DNA of 64,000 bases from contig NZ_JAUSVO010000004.1 of assembly GCF_030814715.1 (NCBI RefSeq), positions 496,001-560,000 of the forward strand, written 5' to 3'. Shown in pieces: positions 9,781 through 18,713 of the stretch. The notes below the pieces were generated by a model that was not told where the DNA came from, searched no databases, and was given only the letters and a program-made list of their open reading frames with translations. Position 1 is the stretch's first letter; each line of letters starts with the position of its first letter. The position numbers and the translations under genes are program-made. Source of the DNA: Kaistia dalseonensis (GTDB lineage: Bacteria > Pseudomonadota > Alphaproteobacteria > Rhizobiales > Kaistiaceae).

Positions 9781-9842
9781 ATTCGGCTCCAGATAGAAGA
9801 AGGAAGGCGCGGCGCAGTGCGGCCGCGACTATAGGGTCAAGC

Positions 9843-10838
9843 TCAGAGCGAACGCACCACGAAGCTCGGCGCGGGCGTGGCGATCATGCGGTTGCGCAGC
9901 GGACGGCCGAAATCGGGCACGTCGATCTCGAAACTGTCGCCCGAGCGGGTCTCGACGCCATTGGCGCAGCTCAACAACGGCGCGCCGAAGAAATAAGCAT
10001 GCAGGTCGCCTGGCCGGCGGAACATGTCGTAGCGGAAATGGTAGTGCTCGAGATTGCGGACCGAATGCGACATGTTGCTTTCGCCGCTCAGGAATTCGCC
10101 CTCCCAGAGCGTTTCTCCATCGCGGATGACGCGGATCTTGCCCCTCGTATCCTCGGGAAGATCACCGACCAGTAGTTCCGGCCCGATCGAGCAGTCGCGC
10201 AGCTTCGAATGGGCGAGATAGAGATAGTTGAGCGCTTCCGTGACCTGATCGGAGAACTCGTTGCCGAGCGCGAAGCCGAGCCGCCAGGGATTGCCGTCCG
10301 GGCCGATCAGATAGAGGCCGACGATCTCGGCCTCCTCGCCGCCCGCCAGCGCGAAGGCGGGCATCGGAATATCCGTCTCCGGCGGCACGACACAGGTCCC
10401 GAGCCCCTTGAAGAACCATTCCGGCTGCACGCCGACTTCGCCTTCCGCAGGCTTGCCGCCTTCGAGGCCCATGCGGAAGATCTTCATCGAATCCGTCATG
10501 TCGGCATCGGCGCCATGGGCGATCTCGTGCATCTTGTCCCGCGCGTCGGCGCTGCCAATATGGGTCAGGCCGGTTCCCGTGATCCAGAAGCGAGCGGGCT
10601 CCGGGTGATCGAGCGGGGCAAGCAGCCGACCTTCGGCGATGATCTCGTCATAGCTGACGGGCGCCTCGTGAGTGGCGGCCGCCACGGCCGCGGCAAGGCT
10701 CACGCCGCGCTCGATGGCGCTGCTGGCGAGATCATAGACCGTGGTCGATCCGGCGAGGGGCACGATGAAGGCGCCGCCTTCATCGGGAAAGCCGACTTTC
10801 CGCTCGCCCGAACGGCTCTTGAACTGCACAAGACGCAT
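9843..10838 (-). CDS. AraD1/GguC-type FAH-superfamily protein
   Basis: 331-aa protein of the fumarylacetoacetase-fold AraD1/GguC family. Relatives act as 2-keto-3-deoxy-L-arabinonate-type dehydratases or sit beside CUT2 sugar importers. Metal-site residues typical of the fold are present (the EAEIVGLYLI segment, then GFALGNEFSD and the LRDCSIGPELL stretch). The start at 10838 follows a GGAG; the longer frame to 10895 runs into the dehydratase. It lies 53 bp downstream of the dehydratase gene, which would supply its 2-keto-3-deoxy acid. Hydrolase versus dehydratase activity cannot be decided from sequence. Confidence 0.78.
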   Translation of the reverse strand: MRLVQFKSRSGERKVGFPDEGGAFIVPLAGSTTVYDLASSAIERGVSLAAAVAAATHEAPVSYDEIIAEGRLLAPLDHPEPARFWITGTGLTHIGSADARDKMHEIAHGADADMTDSMKIFRMGLEGGKPAEGEVGVQPEWFFKGLGTCVVPPETDIPMPAFALAGGEEAEIVGLYLIGPDGNPWRLGFALGNEFSDQVTEALNYLYLAHSKLRDCSIGPELLVGDLPEDTRGKIRVIRDGETLWEGEFLSGESNMSHSVRNLEHYHFRYDMFRRPGDLHAYFFGAPLLSCANGVETRSGDSFEIDVPDFGRPLRNRMIATPAPSFVVRSL

Positions 10839-10891
10839 GGAATGCTCCGAGAAGATGGAATGAGGGGCGTTGGGCGCGAGGCGCGCCGCGC

Positions 10892-12616
10892 TCAATGGGA
10901 GTTGCGGGGAATGCCGGCACCGCGCGGACCGGCGAGGAAGCCGAAATCGGCGCCTTCATCTGCCTGCAGCACGTTCTGGACGTAGAGGCTCTGATAGCCG
11001 GAGGCCGGCGGTACCGGGGGCTGCCAGAGAGCGCGGCGCCGTTCCAGCTCCGCGTCCGGGACATCGAGATGCAGGCGGCGCGCCGGCACGTCGAGCTCGA
11101 TCATGTCGCCTTCCTGCACCAGTGCCAGCGGACCGCCGGCGGCGGCCTCGGGAGCCACATGCAGGACGACCGTCCCATAGGCGGTGCCGGACATGCGGGC
11201 ATCGGAAATGCGCACCATGTCGGTGACGCCCTCAGCGAGGAGCTTGGGCGGCAGGCCCATGTTTCCGACCTCGGCCATGCCGGGGTAGCCACGCGGGCCG
11301 CAATTCTTGAGGACCATCACGCTGTCGGCGTCGATATCGAGATCCGGATCGACGATGCGGCGCTTGTAGTCCTCGATCGTCTCGAAGACGACGGCACGAC
11401 CGCGATGCGTCATGAGGCTTGGCGTGGCCGCCGAGGGCTTCAATACGGCGCCCTGTGGCGCGAGATTGCCGCGCAGCACCGCTATCCCGCCCTGGTCGGC
11501 AAGGGCATTGTCGAATGCGCGGATGACTTCGGTGTTGTAGTTCGGCGCGTCGGCGACGTTCTCCCAGGCCGATTGGCCCGAGACGGTCGGCGCATCCTTG
11601 TTCAGCAGGCCGTGCTCGCCAAGCGCGCGCATGACGGCGGGCAGGCCGCCGGCATAATAGAACTCCTCCATCAGGAAGCGCCCGGAAGGCTGCAGATCGA
11701 CGATGGTCGGCACATCGCGGCCGAATCTGTCCCAGTCATCGAGGCCGACATCGATGCCGATGCGCCGCGCGATCGCGATCAGGTGCAATACCGCATTGGT
11801 GGAGCCGCCGATCGCGCCATTGACGCGGATCGCATTCTGGAATGCCGCAGGGGTGAGGATCTTGGAGAGCGTCAGATCCTCATGCACCATTTCGACGATG
11901 CGCCGACCCGTCAACTGGGCGAGAGCATGGCGGCGCGCATCGACGGCCGGGATGGCCGCGTTCTGCGGCAGGGCGATGCCGAGCGCCTCGGCCATGCTCG
12001 CCATCGTCGAGGCGGTTCCCATGGTCATGCAACTGCCGGCCGACCGGCTCATGCCCGCCTCGGCGGCCATGAACTGGTCGACCGTCATGCGGCCCGCCTT
12101 CACCTCTTCATTGTAGCGCCAGACCACGGTTCCCGAGCCGATGCTCTCGCCGCGATAATTGCCGTTCAGCATCGGGCCGCCCGACAGCACGATCGTCGGC
12201 AGGTCGCAGGAGGCGGCGCCCATGACGAGGGCGGGCGTGGTCTTGTCGCAGCCGACCAGCAGCACGACGCCGTCGAGCGGATTGGAGCGGATCGACTCCT
12301 CGACATCCATCGAGGCGAGGTTGCGATAGAGCATCGCGGTCGGCCGCATGTTGGACTCGCCGAGCGACATGACCGGGAATTCGAGGGGCAGGCCGCCGGC
12401 CTCGTAGACGCCGCGCTTCACCCGCTCGGCCAGATCGCGCAGATGCGCATTGCAGGGCGTCAGCTCGGACCAGGTGTTGCAGATGCCGATCACGGGGCGA
12501 CCGTCGAACGCATCCGCCGGCATGCCCTGATTCTTCATCCAGCTTCGATGCATGAACGCATCCTTGCTGGTGCCGCCGAACCAAGCCTGGGATCTCAATT
12601 TCTTTGCTTCGGCCAT
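10892..12616 (-). CDS. IlvD/EDD-family sugar-acid dehydratase (L-arabinonate-type)
   Basis: 574-aa dehydratase of the IlvD/6-phosphogluconate dehydratase family. Iron-sulfur ligands are seen in CNTWSELTPCN, CDKTTPALVMGAASC and the SAGSCMTMG segment; the length matches rhizobial L-arabinonate dehydratase (about 580 aa). It should remove water from an aldonic acid to give a 2-keto-3-deoxy acid. First gene of a minus-strand set with the FAH-fold gene and hyuAB. Its promoter region carries the tandem operator also found before the ABC importer, which ties the enzyme to the imported substrate. Sugar specificity (arabinonate, xylonate, fuconate) is open. Confidence 0.85.
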   Translation of the reverse strand: MAEAKKLRSQAWFGGTSKDAFMHRSWMKNQGMPADAFDGRPVIGICNTWSELTPCNAHLRDLAERVKRGVYEAGGLPLEFPVMSLGESNMRPTAMLYRNLASMDVEESIRSNPLDGVVLLVGCDKTTPALVMGAASCDLPTIVLSGGPMLNGNYRGESIGSGTVVWRYNEEVKAGRMTVDQFMAAEAGMSRSAGSCMTMGTASTMASMAEALGIALPQNAAIPAVDARRHALAQLTGRRIVEMVHEDLTLSKILTPAAFQNAIRVNGAIGGSTNAVLHLIAIARRIGIDVGLDDWDRFGRDVPTIVDLQPSGRFLMEEFYYAGGLPAVMRALGEHGLLNKDAPTVSGQSAWENVADAPNYNTEVIRAFDNALADQGGIAVLRGNLAPQGAVLKPSAATPSLMTHRGRAVVFETIEDYKRRIVDPDLDIDADSVMVLKNCGPRGYPGMAEVGNMGLPPKLLAEGVTDMVRISDARMSGTAYGTVVLHVAPEAAAGGPLALVQEGDMIELDVPARRLHLDVPDAELERRRALWQPPVPPASGYQSLYVQNVLQADEGADFGFLAGPRGAGIPRNSH

Positions 12617-12641
12617 TGCTCACGCCTGGATTTATGATAAT

Positions 12642-12678
12642 GTTCGGCTATGCAGAACAACGTTCTGTTATACAAATC
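12642..12678. promoter_or_regulatory. tandem 6-5-6 operator upstream of the dehydratase operon (probable IclR site)
   Basis: Two imperfect copies of GTTCTG-n5-CAGAAC lie 3 bases apart: GTTCGG-CTATG-CAGAAC at 12642-12658 and GTTCTG-TTATA-CAAATC at 12662-12678. The inner half sites make a perfect CAGAAC-AAC-GTTCTG palindrome (12653-12667). On the minus strand a perfect TTGACA (12700-12705) lies 21 bases upstream, so the operator covers the -10/start region of the dehydratase promoter. The same layout occurs at 13756-13792. Confidence 0.75.
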
Positions 12679-12788
12679 GTTAGGACAGGCTGCGGATATT
12701 GTCAACCGACCTCCTGGCTCGCTATCGATGGCGGGTCGACGGGTCTCTGCCGGAGCCTGAGGACGCATGACCGAAAGGGCGCATTGAC

Positions 12789-13610
12789 GTGTCGGAAACC
12801 ACCGAACCTTCAGACGACAAATATCCGCTGCGCAGCGTTGGCCGGGCGCTGGATGTGCTGCAGGCGCTAGGTGCCGGCAGCGGCAACGGCATGAGCGTCG
12901 GTGAAATCGCCGAGGCGATCGGCGTCTCGCGCTCGACGGCCTTCACGCTGCTGCAGACCATGGTGGCGCGCGGTTTCGTGGCGGATACGCGCATTGGCGG
13001 CGCCCGGCTCTATCGTCTCGGGCTCACTCTGGTGCATCTGGGCGACCGCGCCGTCGCCGAGATGGGAATCACCCAGATCGCAACGCCGATCCTGCAGCAA
13101 TTGACCGATGCGACGCAGCTGACCTCACGCCTGGCCGTGCTCGACGATGGCTATGCGGTGGCGATCGGACGCGTCGATGCGCCGGGACCATTCCGCATGA
13201 CCGCTTCGCTCGGCCGTCGGGAATTGCCGCATTGTTCCTCGGTCGGGAAGTCGCTGCTCGCGCGGCTGCCGAGCGAGCAGGTGATGGCGATCCTGACCCG
13301 CCTCGGCATGCCGCGTCGCACCGAGCACACGCTCACCTCCCAGGCCGCGCTGATCGCGGATCTGCGCGAGACGGCCGCGCGTGGCTATGCCTTCGACAAT
13401 GAGGAAGACAATATCGGCGTCGTCTGCGTCGGGGCCGCCGTCTATGACCGGACGGGCGATGCGGTCGCGGCGATCAGTGTCACCTGCATGAAGCTCGGCC
13501 GCAGCGAGGATGATCTGCACCAGCTCGGCTCGGCGGTCCGCGCCTACGCCGATCGGATCAGCCTCCTGCTCGGCGGTCCGGCTCATTCCGCCCTGCCGCC
13601 TCTGGCCTAG
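12789..13610 (+). CDS. IclR-family transcriptional regulator
   Basis: 273-aa IclR protein: N-terminal winged helix-turn-helix (residues about 13-75, with SRSTAFTLLQTMVARGFV as the recognition region) and a C-terminal effector domain. The GTG start at 12789 follows GAAAGGG. It lies between the divergent dehydratase operon and the downstream ABC importer genes, both of which carry matching operators, so it is the natural controller of the locus, most likely responding to the imported sugar acid or a breakdown product. Repressor versus activator role is not determined. Confidence 0.88.
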   Translation: MSETTEPSDDKYPLRSVGRALDVLQALGAGSGNGMSVGEIAEAIGVSRSTAFTLLQTMVARGFVADTRIGGARLYRLGLTLVHLGDRAVAEMGITQIATPILQQLTDATQLTSRLAVLDDGYAVAIGRVDAPGPFRMTASLGRRELPHCSSVGKSLLARLPSEQVMAILTRLGMPRRTEHTLTSQAALIADLRETAARGYAFDNEEDNIGVVCVGAAVYDRTGDAVAAISVTCMKLGRSEDDLHQLGSAVRAYADRISLLLGGPAHSALPPLA

Positions 13611-13729
13611 CGGCGCATATCCATCGATTGCGAATTGACGCGGCGGTCCCCTTGGGACCGGTCGCGGCCGGCTGCCCTCGGCCCAAGCCCAATTGCGCGC
13701 CGCGCTCACAAAATGCGCTCGGGCTCATA

Positions 13730-13757
13730 TTGACAAGACGACTTCGTCCGATAGAGT
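13730..13757 (+). promoter_or_regulatory. promoter of the CUT2 ABC importer operon
   Basis: A perfect TTGACA at 13730-13735 with a 16-base spacer to a weak TAGAGT at 13752-13757. The operator pair begins inside the -10 element (13756), so a bound regulator would cover the transcription start. Confidence 0.5.
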
Positions 13758-13792
13758 TCTAGTGCACAAAACATAGTTCTGTCTAGCAGAAC
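13756..13792. promoter_or_regulatory. tandem 6-5-6 operator upstream of the CUT2 importer (probable IclR site)
   Basis: GTTCTA-GTGCA-CAAAAC (13756-13772) and the perfect GTTCTG-TCTAG-CAGAAC (13776-13792) are separated by 3 bases. The centre-to-centre distance is 20 bp, about two helical turns, exactly as at 12642-12678. This places the importer and the dehydratase operon under one regulator. Confidence 0.78.
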
Positions 13793-13820
13793 AAAATTCC
13801 AGATGAGAACGGAGCTCCCT

Positions 13821-14945
13821 ATGTCCTTCCTTCGAAGCCATATGCTCGCCATGGCCGGTCTGGCCCTGGTCGCGAGCGTCTCGGGCGCGGGCCTCGCCGC
13901 CAATGCCGCCGAGAAGACCGTCCCGGATGCTGCGAAGACGCACCAGATGCCCTGGGGCGAGTTCAAGCTCGCGCCGCGCATCGTCAAGAAGCTCGAGGCA
14001 GGCGAGAAGGCGAACATCATCGTCGGCATCGAGGGCACCGGCATTCCGATCCAGGGCGCCGAGATGCGCATCGGGACCAAGAAGGGCTGCGAGACCGCCA
14101 ACACGGAGCTCTCCGCCGATTGCCGCATGGTTGGCCCGGTCAATCCCGACACGACCAAGCAGTTGGCCGAGCTCGAGACGCTGCTGAATTCCGGCCAGGT
14201 CGATTGTCTCGCGCTGCAGCCGCCGCTGCCGAACCAGTTCACCGGCATCATCAACAAATATGCCGACGCGGGCATTCCGGTTTTCACGCTCAATATCGAC
14301 GCGCCGAAGGCCAAGCGCTTCGCCTTCTACGCGCTGAATGAAGTTCAGGCTGGCACGATCAACGGCGAAACCACCGCCAAGCTGATCAAGGCCAAGGGCA
14401 TCAAGGTCGACCAGATCGCCATGGGCAGCGGCGCGCCCGACCAGCCCTGGGCACAGGCCCGCATGGAAGGCTTCATGGCCGGCTACAAGTCGGTCTTTCC
14501 GGATGCGAAGTTCTTCAACGACGTGAAGACCGGCATCCCGACCGGCAAGAACTTCACCACGCAGGAAGTGCTCAATTCGGTCACGCCGTTCCTGACCGCG
14601 CATCCCGAGGTCACGCTGTTCTTCCACACCGACCAGGGCGTCGAAGGCGTGGGCAATGTGATCCGCAATCTGAAGCTGAACGGCAAGGTGTTTGCCGCCG
14701 GCTTCAATGTGAGCGGCGCGATCCTCGACGCCATCGGCGATGGCACGACGCTCGTGACCATCGACCAGGGCTTCGACAACCAGGCCCAGGCGCCTGTCGA
14801 GCAGTGCGCCAAATATCTCGCCACCGGCGAGACGCCGGCTGATCCGCTGCAATATCTTCGCCCGATCGTCATCACGCAGGCCGGCGGCGAAGCCGAGCTC
14901 AGCGTCGATGCCGGCCGCGAGCGCCTGAAGGCCGCCGCCCACTAG
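13821..14945 (+). CDS. CUT2-type sugar ABC transporter substrate-binding protein
   Basis: 374-aa periplasmic binding protein of the ribose/galactose (Peripla_BP_4) type. A signal peptide ends near AANA-AEK. The start at 13821 is preferred over the ATG at 13803 because GGAG lies nine bases before it and it gives a compact signal peptide. The mature protein contains paired cysteines (KKGCETAN, SADCRM). First gene of the importer, followed by a strong intercistronic hairpin and then permease and ATPase. The ligand is predicted to be a sugar or sugar acid related to the dehydratase substrate. Confidence 0.88.
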   Translation: MSFLRSHMLAMAGLALVASVSGAGLAANAAEKTVPDAAKTHQMPWGEFKLAPRIVKKLEAGEKANIIVGIEGTGIPIQGAEMRIGTKKGCETANTELSADCRMVGPVNPDTTKQLAELETLLNSGQVDCLALQPPLPNQFTGIINKYADAGIPVFTLNIDAPKAKRFAFYALNEVQAGTINGETTAKLIKAKGIKVDQIAMGSGAPDQPWAQARMEGFMAGYKSVFPDAKFFNDVKTGIPTGKNFTTQEVLNSVTPFLTAHPEVTLFFHTDQGVEGVGNVIRNLKLNGKVFAAGFNVSGAILDAIGDGTTLVTIDQGFDNQAQAPVEQCAKYLATGETPADPLQYLRPIVITQAGGEAELSVDAGRERLKAAAH

Positions 14946-14967
14946 GCACAGGCACGACTGATCGCCC

Positions 14968-14995
14968 GGCGCGGAGATTGTTCAATCTCCGCGCC
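14968..14995 (+). terminator. intercistronic hairpin after the binding-protein gene
   Basis: A perfect 13-bp stem (GGCGCGGAGATTG at 14968-14980, complement at 14983-14995) with a two-base gap, followed by GTTCTTCT. It sits 22 bp after the binding-protein stop and 39 bp before the permease start. Such hairpins act as partial terminators or mRNA stabilisers, giving more binding protein than membrane subunits. Confidence 0.75.
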
Positions 14996-15034
14996 GTTCT
15001 TCTAAGCTCTCTGCTTTCGTCGCCCGGAGCCAAC

Positions 15035-16093
15035 ATGCCCAAATCCCTTTCCGCCCTCCTGGGCACGCAAAAAGTCTTGAACAGCCTCAGGACGCTGGGT
15101 CTCGCCCTGGCGATCGTGCTGATCGCCCTGATTGTCCAGTCGCAGCGCTCGGCCTTTCTCAGCCCGGAAAACATGCTGACGCTGGTCCGTTCCATGGTCG
15201 CGCTCGGCATGGTGGCCTTCGCGCAGATGCTGGTGATCCTGCTCGGCGAAATTGATCTCTCGGTCGGCGCGGTCTACGGGCTCGCCGGCACGGTAGCCGC
15301 CACGCTGTGGCTCGGCGGGGGAAGCCTGCCCTTCACGACGCCGCTTCTCGTCGCCTTGGCAGCGGGCCTCGGCGTCGCGTTGTTGACCGGCCTCGTCAAC
15401 GGCTTCCTGACGGTCCGGGCCGGACTTCCCTCCTTCATCACCACGCTCGGCATGCTCAATGTCGCCGACGGGCTCTCGCTGATGATCAGCAATGCGACGA
15501 CGTTCACGCCCGCCTATAACGATCCGCTGCCGCCGGCCTGGGAACTGTCCTTCTTCCACGGTCTCGGCGGAGCGCTGATGGCCTATGACATTCCGGTCGA
15601 GACGCTCTGGCTGTTCGGCGCCTTCATCCTGTTCTGGGTCCTGCGCCACCGCACCGTCTTCGGCTTCCGCCTGGTCGCGATGGGTGGCAATGCCGAGGCC
15701 GCGCGCGTCGCGCGCCTGCCGCTCAAGAAGTACAAATATGTCGTGTTCCTGCTCAGCGCGCTGATGGCAGGCCTCGCCGGCATCATTGACTTCTCCTATG
15801 TCGGCTCAGTCGGACCGACCCAGTCGAGCTCGCTGTCCTTTCAGGTGATCGCCGCCGTCGTCATTGGCGGTGCGAGCCTGAATGGCGGACGCGGCACCGT
15901 GGTGGGTACGTTGCTCGGCGTCATTCTCCTGGCCCTCCTCAACAATGGCCTCGCGCTCCTCGGCGTTGGCTCCTTTGTCCAGCTTCTCTTCATCGGCCTC
16001 GTCACGATCGGCGCCGTCTGGCTCGACCTCGTTTCGCAGAAGCTGATCCGCAGCGCCGGCCAGCGTTCGGCGCGCACGGGGGCGGCGACATGA
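15035..16093 (+). CDS. CUT2-type sugar ABC transporter permease
   Basis: 352-aa inner-membrane permease of the RbsC/BPD_transp_2 family with about ten hydrophobic segments and the typical LGEIDLSVGAVYGL motif near residue 80. The start at 15035 follows CGGAGC; the longer frame from 14978 would run through the hairpin. Its stop overlaps the ATPase start by 4 bases. Works as a dimer with the downstream ATPase. Confidence 0.9.
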   Translation: MPKSLSALLGTQKVLNSLRTLGLALAIVLIALIVQSQRSAFLSPENMLTLVRSMVALGMVAFAQMLVILLGEIDLSVGAVYGLAGTVAATLWLGGGSLPFTTPLLVALAAGLGVALLTGLVNGFLTVRAGLPSFITTLGMLNVADGLSLMISNATTFTPAYNDPLPPAWELSFFHGLGGALMAYDIPVETLWLFGAFILFWVLRHRTVFGFRLVAMGGNAEAARVARLPLKKYKYVVFLLSALMAGLAGIIDFSYVGSVGPTQSSSLSFQVIAAVVIGGASLNGGRGTVVGTLLGVILLALLNNGLALLGVGSFVQLLFIGLVTIGAVWLDLVSQKLIRSAGQRSARTGAAT

Positions 16094-17577
16094 TCCGCCT
16101 GACCGGGAAGGCCATCACCAAGCGCTACGGCGCGACGCGCGCGCTGGACGGGCTCGACCTCGATCTGGCCTCGGGCGAGATCATCGGCATTGCCGGACCG
16201 AACGGCGCCGGCAAGAGCACGCTGATGCGCATGCTCGCCGGCGAGGAGAAGGCCGACAGTGGTGAGATCGTGCTCACGCGTCCCGATGGTCCGGTGCAGG
16301 AGGTCTGGCGTCGCGTCGCCGTCGTGCACCAGGAGCCGCATGTCTGGCCCAACATGACCGTCGAGCAGAATCTCGCCGTCGGGCGGGAAGGGCGCTGGTT
16401 CGGTCGCGTCGCGCCGGACCCTGATGCAGCCGGGGCCGTGCTCGAACGGCTCGGCATTGCACAGTTCGCGCATCATGAACTGGCGGATCTCTCGCTCGCC
16501 GTCCAGCAGCGGGTGGAAATCGCCCGGGCCATGCTGAGCGATGCGGATGTCTATCTGTTCGACGAGCCGAATTCGGCGCTGACCGAGCAGGAATCGGAAG
16601 CCCTCTTCGCCACCATGGGTGAACTGGCGGCCGACGACCGGATCGTGCTGCTGATTACCCATCGCCTCAACGATTTCGTGCGCAGCTGCCAACGCGTCCT
16701 GGTGCTGCGCGACGGGCGGATCAGCGGCGAGATCAACGGCGCCGCGATCAGCGAAACGGCGATTGCAGCACAGTTGACGGCCACGCATGCGTCTCAGGAG
16801 ACGGCCAGCACGGGATCCGGCCGCACGGCGCGATCGGTCCAGTCGTCCAAGCCTGTGCTGCGGCTCGATCGCTGCTCCGACCGGCTCGGCGCCTTCAACG
16901 CCGTCTCCATCGACCTGATGCCCGGCCGCATTGTCGCGCTCTCCGGTGTCGAAGGCTCCGGCGCGCGTGAACTCGCGCAGGCGATCGGCGCTTTCCGCCC
17001 CATCCACACCGCCGATGGTTCGAAGCTTCGTTCCGATGCATCTGTTTCGTATCTCGCGGCGAGCCGACGGCACACCGTCTTCCACAATATGAGTGTCGGC
17101 GAGAATCTGGCGGCCCGGTTGGGCGGAAACGTGATTGGCGGGCGCGGGCGGCTGCTCGATCCGGCCAAGATCGAGACGCTCGCCCGGCGCAGCATCACCC
17201 GCTACCGCGTCAAGACCGGCGGAACCGAGCTGCCGATCACCGCGCTCAGCGGCGGCAACCAGCAGAAGGTCGTGCTCGGCGCGGCGATGGAGCAGAACAC
17301 CGACATCATCGTCATCGAGGAGCCGACACGCGGCGTCGATATCTCCAGCAAGGCCGATATCTACGAATTGCTGCGCGATTTCGCCGCCGAGGGCCGGTCG
17401 GTGGTCGTGTTCTGTACCGAGGTGCAGGAGATATTCGACGCAGCCGACGAGGTCGTCGTGCTGTCTCGCGGCGCGATCGTCGGTCGCATCGACATGGCCG
17501 GCATAGCCGACATCCCAACCCTCGCCGACCTGCTGGCACGCTATGAGAGCGGCCCAGCCAAGGTGAAGGCCGGCTAG
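16090..17577 (+). CDS. CUT2-type sugar ABC transporter ATP-binding protein
   Basis: 495-aa protein with two fused ABC domains, as in RbsA/MglA. The first has a good Walker A (GPNGAGKST, residues 37-45) but a degenerate signature (LSLAVQQR). The second has a degenerate Walker A (EGSGAREL) and an intact LSGGNQQK signature, a complementary pattern often seen in CUT2 ATPases. The ATG overlaps the permease stop (ATGA). Energises uptake of the binding-protein ligand. Confidence 0.9.
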   Translation: MIRLTGKAITKRYGATRALDGLDLDLASGEIIGIAGPNGAGKSTLMRMLAGEEKADSGEIVLTRPDGPVQEVWRRVAVVHQEPHVWPNMTVEQNLAVGREGRWFGRVAPDPDAAGAVLERLGIAQFAHHELADLSLAVQQRVEIARAMLSDADVYLFDEPNSALTEQESEALFATMGELAADDRIVLLITHRLNDFVRSCQRVLVLRDGRISGEINGAAISETAIAAQLTATHASQETASTGSGRTARSVQSSKPVLRLDRCSDRLGAFNAVSIDLMPGRIVALSGVEGSGARELAQAIGAFRPIHTADGSKLRSDASVSYLAASRRHTVFHNMSVGENLAARLGGNVIGGRGRLLDPAKIETLARRSITRYRVKTGGTELPITALSGGNQQKVVLGAAMEQNTDIIVIEEPTRGVDISSKADIYELLRDFAAEGRSVVVFCTEVQEIFDAADEVVVLSRGAIVGRIDMAGIADIPTLADLLARYESGPAKVKAG

Positions 17578-17672
17578 TTGTCGGATCGAAGGGGGCCGTT
17601 CATCAGGGCCGGAATGCGATGCTGGGCCTGCGAAGCCCACCAACTCTGACGGATTCGCTCGACCGTCGGCGC

Positions 17673-18713
17673 CTATTTCGGCTCTGCGAAGATCCTCGCC
17701 CAGTCGTTCTTCATGCTGATCACGGTCCATTTGCGAGATGCGGCCTCATCCATGAGCGACTGGCTGAACGCGCCGACCTTGGTGTCCGGCAGGCCATTGG
17801 CCGGGCCATAGGCGAATTCACGCACGGCGTCATCATGGAGCACGAGAAGGCCCAGGCGTGCACCATCGCCGGCGGTCGTCCATTCCAGCATCTGGCGATC
17901 ACCGTCGGAATTGCCGAAGGCGATCAGCGGACGTTTGCCGATAAACATGTTGATGCCGACGGCCTTGCCGACGCCGTCATCGACGAAGAACATCTTCGGC
18001 TCGCGCATCAGGACCGGCTTGCCGTCCTTGTACTCATAATTGGTCACGGTGCTGGAGCCGACAATCTGCTCGCGCGGGATGCCATAGACCGCGTTGGCAT
18101 AGGGGCGAACGAACTCCTGCCCACCGCCGGTCACGATATAGGTGCGGAAGTCGTTGGCGCGCAGATAGCTCATCACTTCCAGCATCGGCACATAGACGAG
18201 GTCCGTCACCGGCCGCTTCAGGATCGGGTTGCTCGATCTGGGCAGCCAGTCCTTGACCAGCGTCTCGAACTCGGCGGTGCTCATGCCGGAATGCGTCACG
18301 GTGACGATCTCCAGCCAGTCCTTCTCGCTGAACTTGCTGATCGCGGCGGAATCATTTGCGAGCACCGACTGGAACGGTTCCGTGTCTTTCCATTCGGGAT
18401 GCTGCGGCGCCATGGTGGCGATCCGGTCGAGCGCGAAAAGAGCCTGGCTGTAGAGCGGATGCTCCGCCCAGATCGTGCCATCTTGGTCGAACACCGCGAT
18501 GCGGTCGGCCGGCTCGACAAAGTCGGTGCTGTCTTTCGTCGTCGTTGCGGTGACGAGCCGAATGATCGCCTGCTTGGCGGCGCCGTCGTTCCAGGACGGC
18601 AGCGGGTCCTGCTGCGCCGAGGCGGGAAACGGCATTGCGGCAAGGCCGGCAATCACGACCAACGCGGCCATGAGCGACCGGCGATTGATCCCTCTCCTGA
18701 TCGGATTGAGCAT
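17673..18713 (-). CDS. exported HAD-superfamily phosphatase
   Basis: 346-aa haloacid-dehalogenase-fold hydrolase. An N-terminal RRSLMAAL stretch followed by a hydrophobic core ending at ASAQQ suggests export, possibly by the Tat route since a twin arginine is present. Catalytic motif I is FDQDGT (residues about 74-79) and motif III/IV is GNSDGD. Likely a periplasmic phosphomonoesterase of the phosphoserine-phosphatase-like group. It is monocistronic and converges with the ABC operon. Substrate unknown. Confidence 0.75.
   Translation of the reverse strand: MLNPIRRGINRRSLMAALVVIAGLAAMPFPASAQQDPLPSWNDGAAKQAIIRLVTATTTKDSTDFVEPADRIAVFDQDGTIWAEHPLYSQALFALDRIATMAPQHPEWKDTEPFQSVLANDSAAISKFSEKDWLEIVTVTHSGMSTAEFETLVKDWLPRSSNPILKRPVTDLVYVPMLEVMSYLRANDFRTYIVTGGGQEFVRPYANAVYGIPREQIVGSSTVTNYEYKDGKPVLMREPKMFFVDDGVGKAVGINMFIGKRPLIAFGNSDGDRQMLEWTTAGDGARLGLLVLHDDAVREFAYGPANGLPDTKVGAFSQSLMDEAASRKWTVISMKNDWARIFAEPK

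Noticed and set aside
8035-9834. 599-codon plus-strand frame opposite hyuA
   Set aside because: Mirror of hyuA codon usage; no recognisable protein.
10895-12637. 580-codon plus-strand frame opposite the dehydratase
   Set aside because: Shadow of the IlvD/EDD gene, which has all expected iron-sulfur motifs.
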